In this document: in pieces, positions 6,610 to 7,098 of the stretch
How positions within the stretch are numbered: position 1 is the stretch's first letter
Layout of the letters: every line of letters begins with the position of its first letter
Origin: Candidatus Hodarchaeota archaeon
GTDB taxonomy: Archaea > Asgardarchaeota > Heimdallarchaeia > Hodarchaeales > Hodarchaeaceae
NCBI GenBank assembly: GCA_030589605.1
Contig: JAUUVJ010000210.1
Location: 1 to 7,098, forward strand
DNA length: 7,098 nucleotides
Direction of reading: 5' to 3'
Notes under the pieces: model-generated
The model's database searches: none
Seen by the model: only the letters and a program-made list of their open reading frames with translations
What the model was told of the DNA's origin: nothing
Translations under genes and position numbers: made by a program

Positions 6610-6961
6610 GCTTAAGATAGCGTGTTGCGTAATTAAATATATTTACTTACATTGAGTATATTACTATTAATGTTAATTTTATATGTTCTAGGTAAAATAA
6701 ACTAATAAAATCCGAATTAGATTCTGAATACAGATTATATTGGAAGCTATTCAAATGAGAACATTATATATCTCAGACTTAGATGGAACTTTACTCAATT
6801 CAGAAGCGAAATTATCAAATAGAACTACTAGCATAATAAATCAATTAATTGAGAATGGGTTGTTATTTACAATTGTTACAGCACGTTCATATAAATCAGC
6901 TTTCGAACGTATTGACTCATTAGATCTAAATATTCCAATTGGGTTTAGTTTTAATTTCGAA

Positions 6962-6981
6962 CATGTTCAATCATGTTCAAT
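6962..6981 (+). repeat. direct repeat of CATGTTCAAT, two copies
   Basis: Two adjacent copies of a 10-base unit at 6962-6971 and 6972-6981. An 8-base match (ATGTTCAA) recurs at 7004-7011 just before the next ATG. The duplication lies where the HAD similarity is lost and may mark slippage or a repaired break. Confidence 0.6.
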
Positions 6982-6997
6982 CAATATTAAGTATAGA

Positions 6998-7005
6998 GAG
7001 GTGAT
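6998..7005 (+). promoter_or_regulatory. strong Shine-Dalgarno GAGGTGAT
   Basis: GAGGTGAT is a full-length match to the archaeal Shine-Dalgarno consensus, ending 6 bases before the ATG at 7012. It is the strongest such site in the window, where most genes have none. Confidence 0.55.
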
Positions 7006-7011
7006 GTTCAA

Positions 7012-7089
7012 ATGACAATTGAATTTGCAAAAATGCTAATATATAACACATCACATATTTCCTACTTTTGGAGAGATAATCCTTTGTGA
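7012..7089 (+). CDS. possible 25-aa peptide overlapping the HAD stop
   Basis: ATG at 7012 overlaps the HAD stop as ATGA, the usual form of translational coupling, and has an ideal Shine-Dalgarno. The peptide begins MTIEFAKMLIYNTSH and matches nothing I recognise. It may be a real small or leader peptide, or the start of a gene broken soon after its beginning. Support is from the start signals only. Confidence 0.3.
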   Translation: MTIEFAKMLIYNTSHISYFWRDNPL

Positions 7090-7098
7090 GTAACATCA
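7086..7098 (+). CDS. possible next gene start, 3'-partial
   Basis: A GTG at 7086 overlaps the stop of the 25-codon frame as GTGA and is preceded by GGAGAGAT at 7070-7077 with 8-base spacing. Only four codons are seen before the window ends, so nothing can be said of the product. Confidence 0.2.

Larger units (their letters stand above)
6755..7015 (+). pseudogene. HAD-superfamily (Cof-like) phosphatase, truncated to 86 aa
   Basis: The N terminus is a clear HAD start: MRTLYISDLDGTLL, with nucleophile D8 and acid D10 in DLDGT. It is followed by the helix containing LSNRTTSIINQLIENG and the motif II region FTIVTARS at 38-45. Family members of the Cof or sucrose-phosphatase type are usually about 220-280 residues and need a motif III lysine and a motif IV acidic pair for Mg2+ binding. 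Here the resemblance ends near residue 63 (IPIGF), and a stop comes at 7013-7015, so the catalytic site is incomplete. The remaining bases to the window end show none of the missing motifs in any frame. I prefer the ATG at 6755 over the TTG at 6740 because it puts the first strand at the usual place. It is most likely a broken remnant; a real short protein is less likely. A 10-base tandem repeat sits at the breakpoint. Confidence 0.6.

Noticed and set aside
1..7098. CRISPR array, tRNA, rRNA or complete insertion sequence
   Set aside because: No regularly spaced repeats, no cloverleaf-like segments with a matching T-loop, and no transposase with paired terminal repeats were found by eye.

Overview
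The window is strongly AT-rich and reads as archaeal, most probably from an Asgard archaeon (Heimdallarchaeia or Lokiarchaeia type; the order cannot be settled from this sequence). Three things point that way. There is a Ras/Rab-like small GTPase with all five G motifs. There is a two-unit protein that looks like the tandem longin/roadblock-type proteins common in Asgard genomes. Several genes have a TATA-like box about 25-35 bases upstream of the start codon with no Shine-Dalgarno sequence between, which is the geometry of leaderless or very short-leader archaeal transcripts. No rRNA, tRNA, CRISPR array or complete mobile element was seen.

Layout. Bases 1-1131 (+) hold the 3' part of a DNA methylase of the DPPY class, open at the left edge. 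A 68-codon orphan reading frame follows at 1280-1486 (+). Then come the tandem longin-like protein (1602-2705, +) and an O-methyltransferase-fold protein (2757-3779, +), 51 bases apart and probably co-transcribed. They converge on a minus-strand pair: an alpha/beta hydrolase (5451-4525) followed by the small GTPase (4424-3891). A T-run lies on each strand between the converging units. From a divergent intergenic region at 5452-5618 a DUF362 protein is read rightward (5619-6527). A 227-base spacer after it carries an 11-bp perfect inverted repeat. The right end holds a HAD-phosphatase reading frame cut to 86 codons, followed by a strong Shine-Dalgarno, a 25-codon frame and a possible next gene start at 7086. 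No stretch longer than about 300 bases lacks a gene.

How the genes may work together. The most suggestive theme is the proximity of a Ras-like GTPase, a candidate longin-like GTPase partner and a lipase-like hydrolase within 4 kb. This fits, but does not prove, a GTPase/regulator module linked to membrane lipids. The two genes of the GTPase/hydrolase pair each appear to have their own TATA box, so they may be neighbours rather than a strict operon. The methylase, DUF362 protein and HAD remnant show no evident link to that theme.
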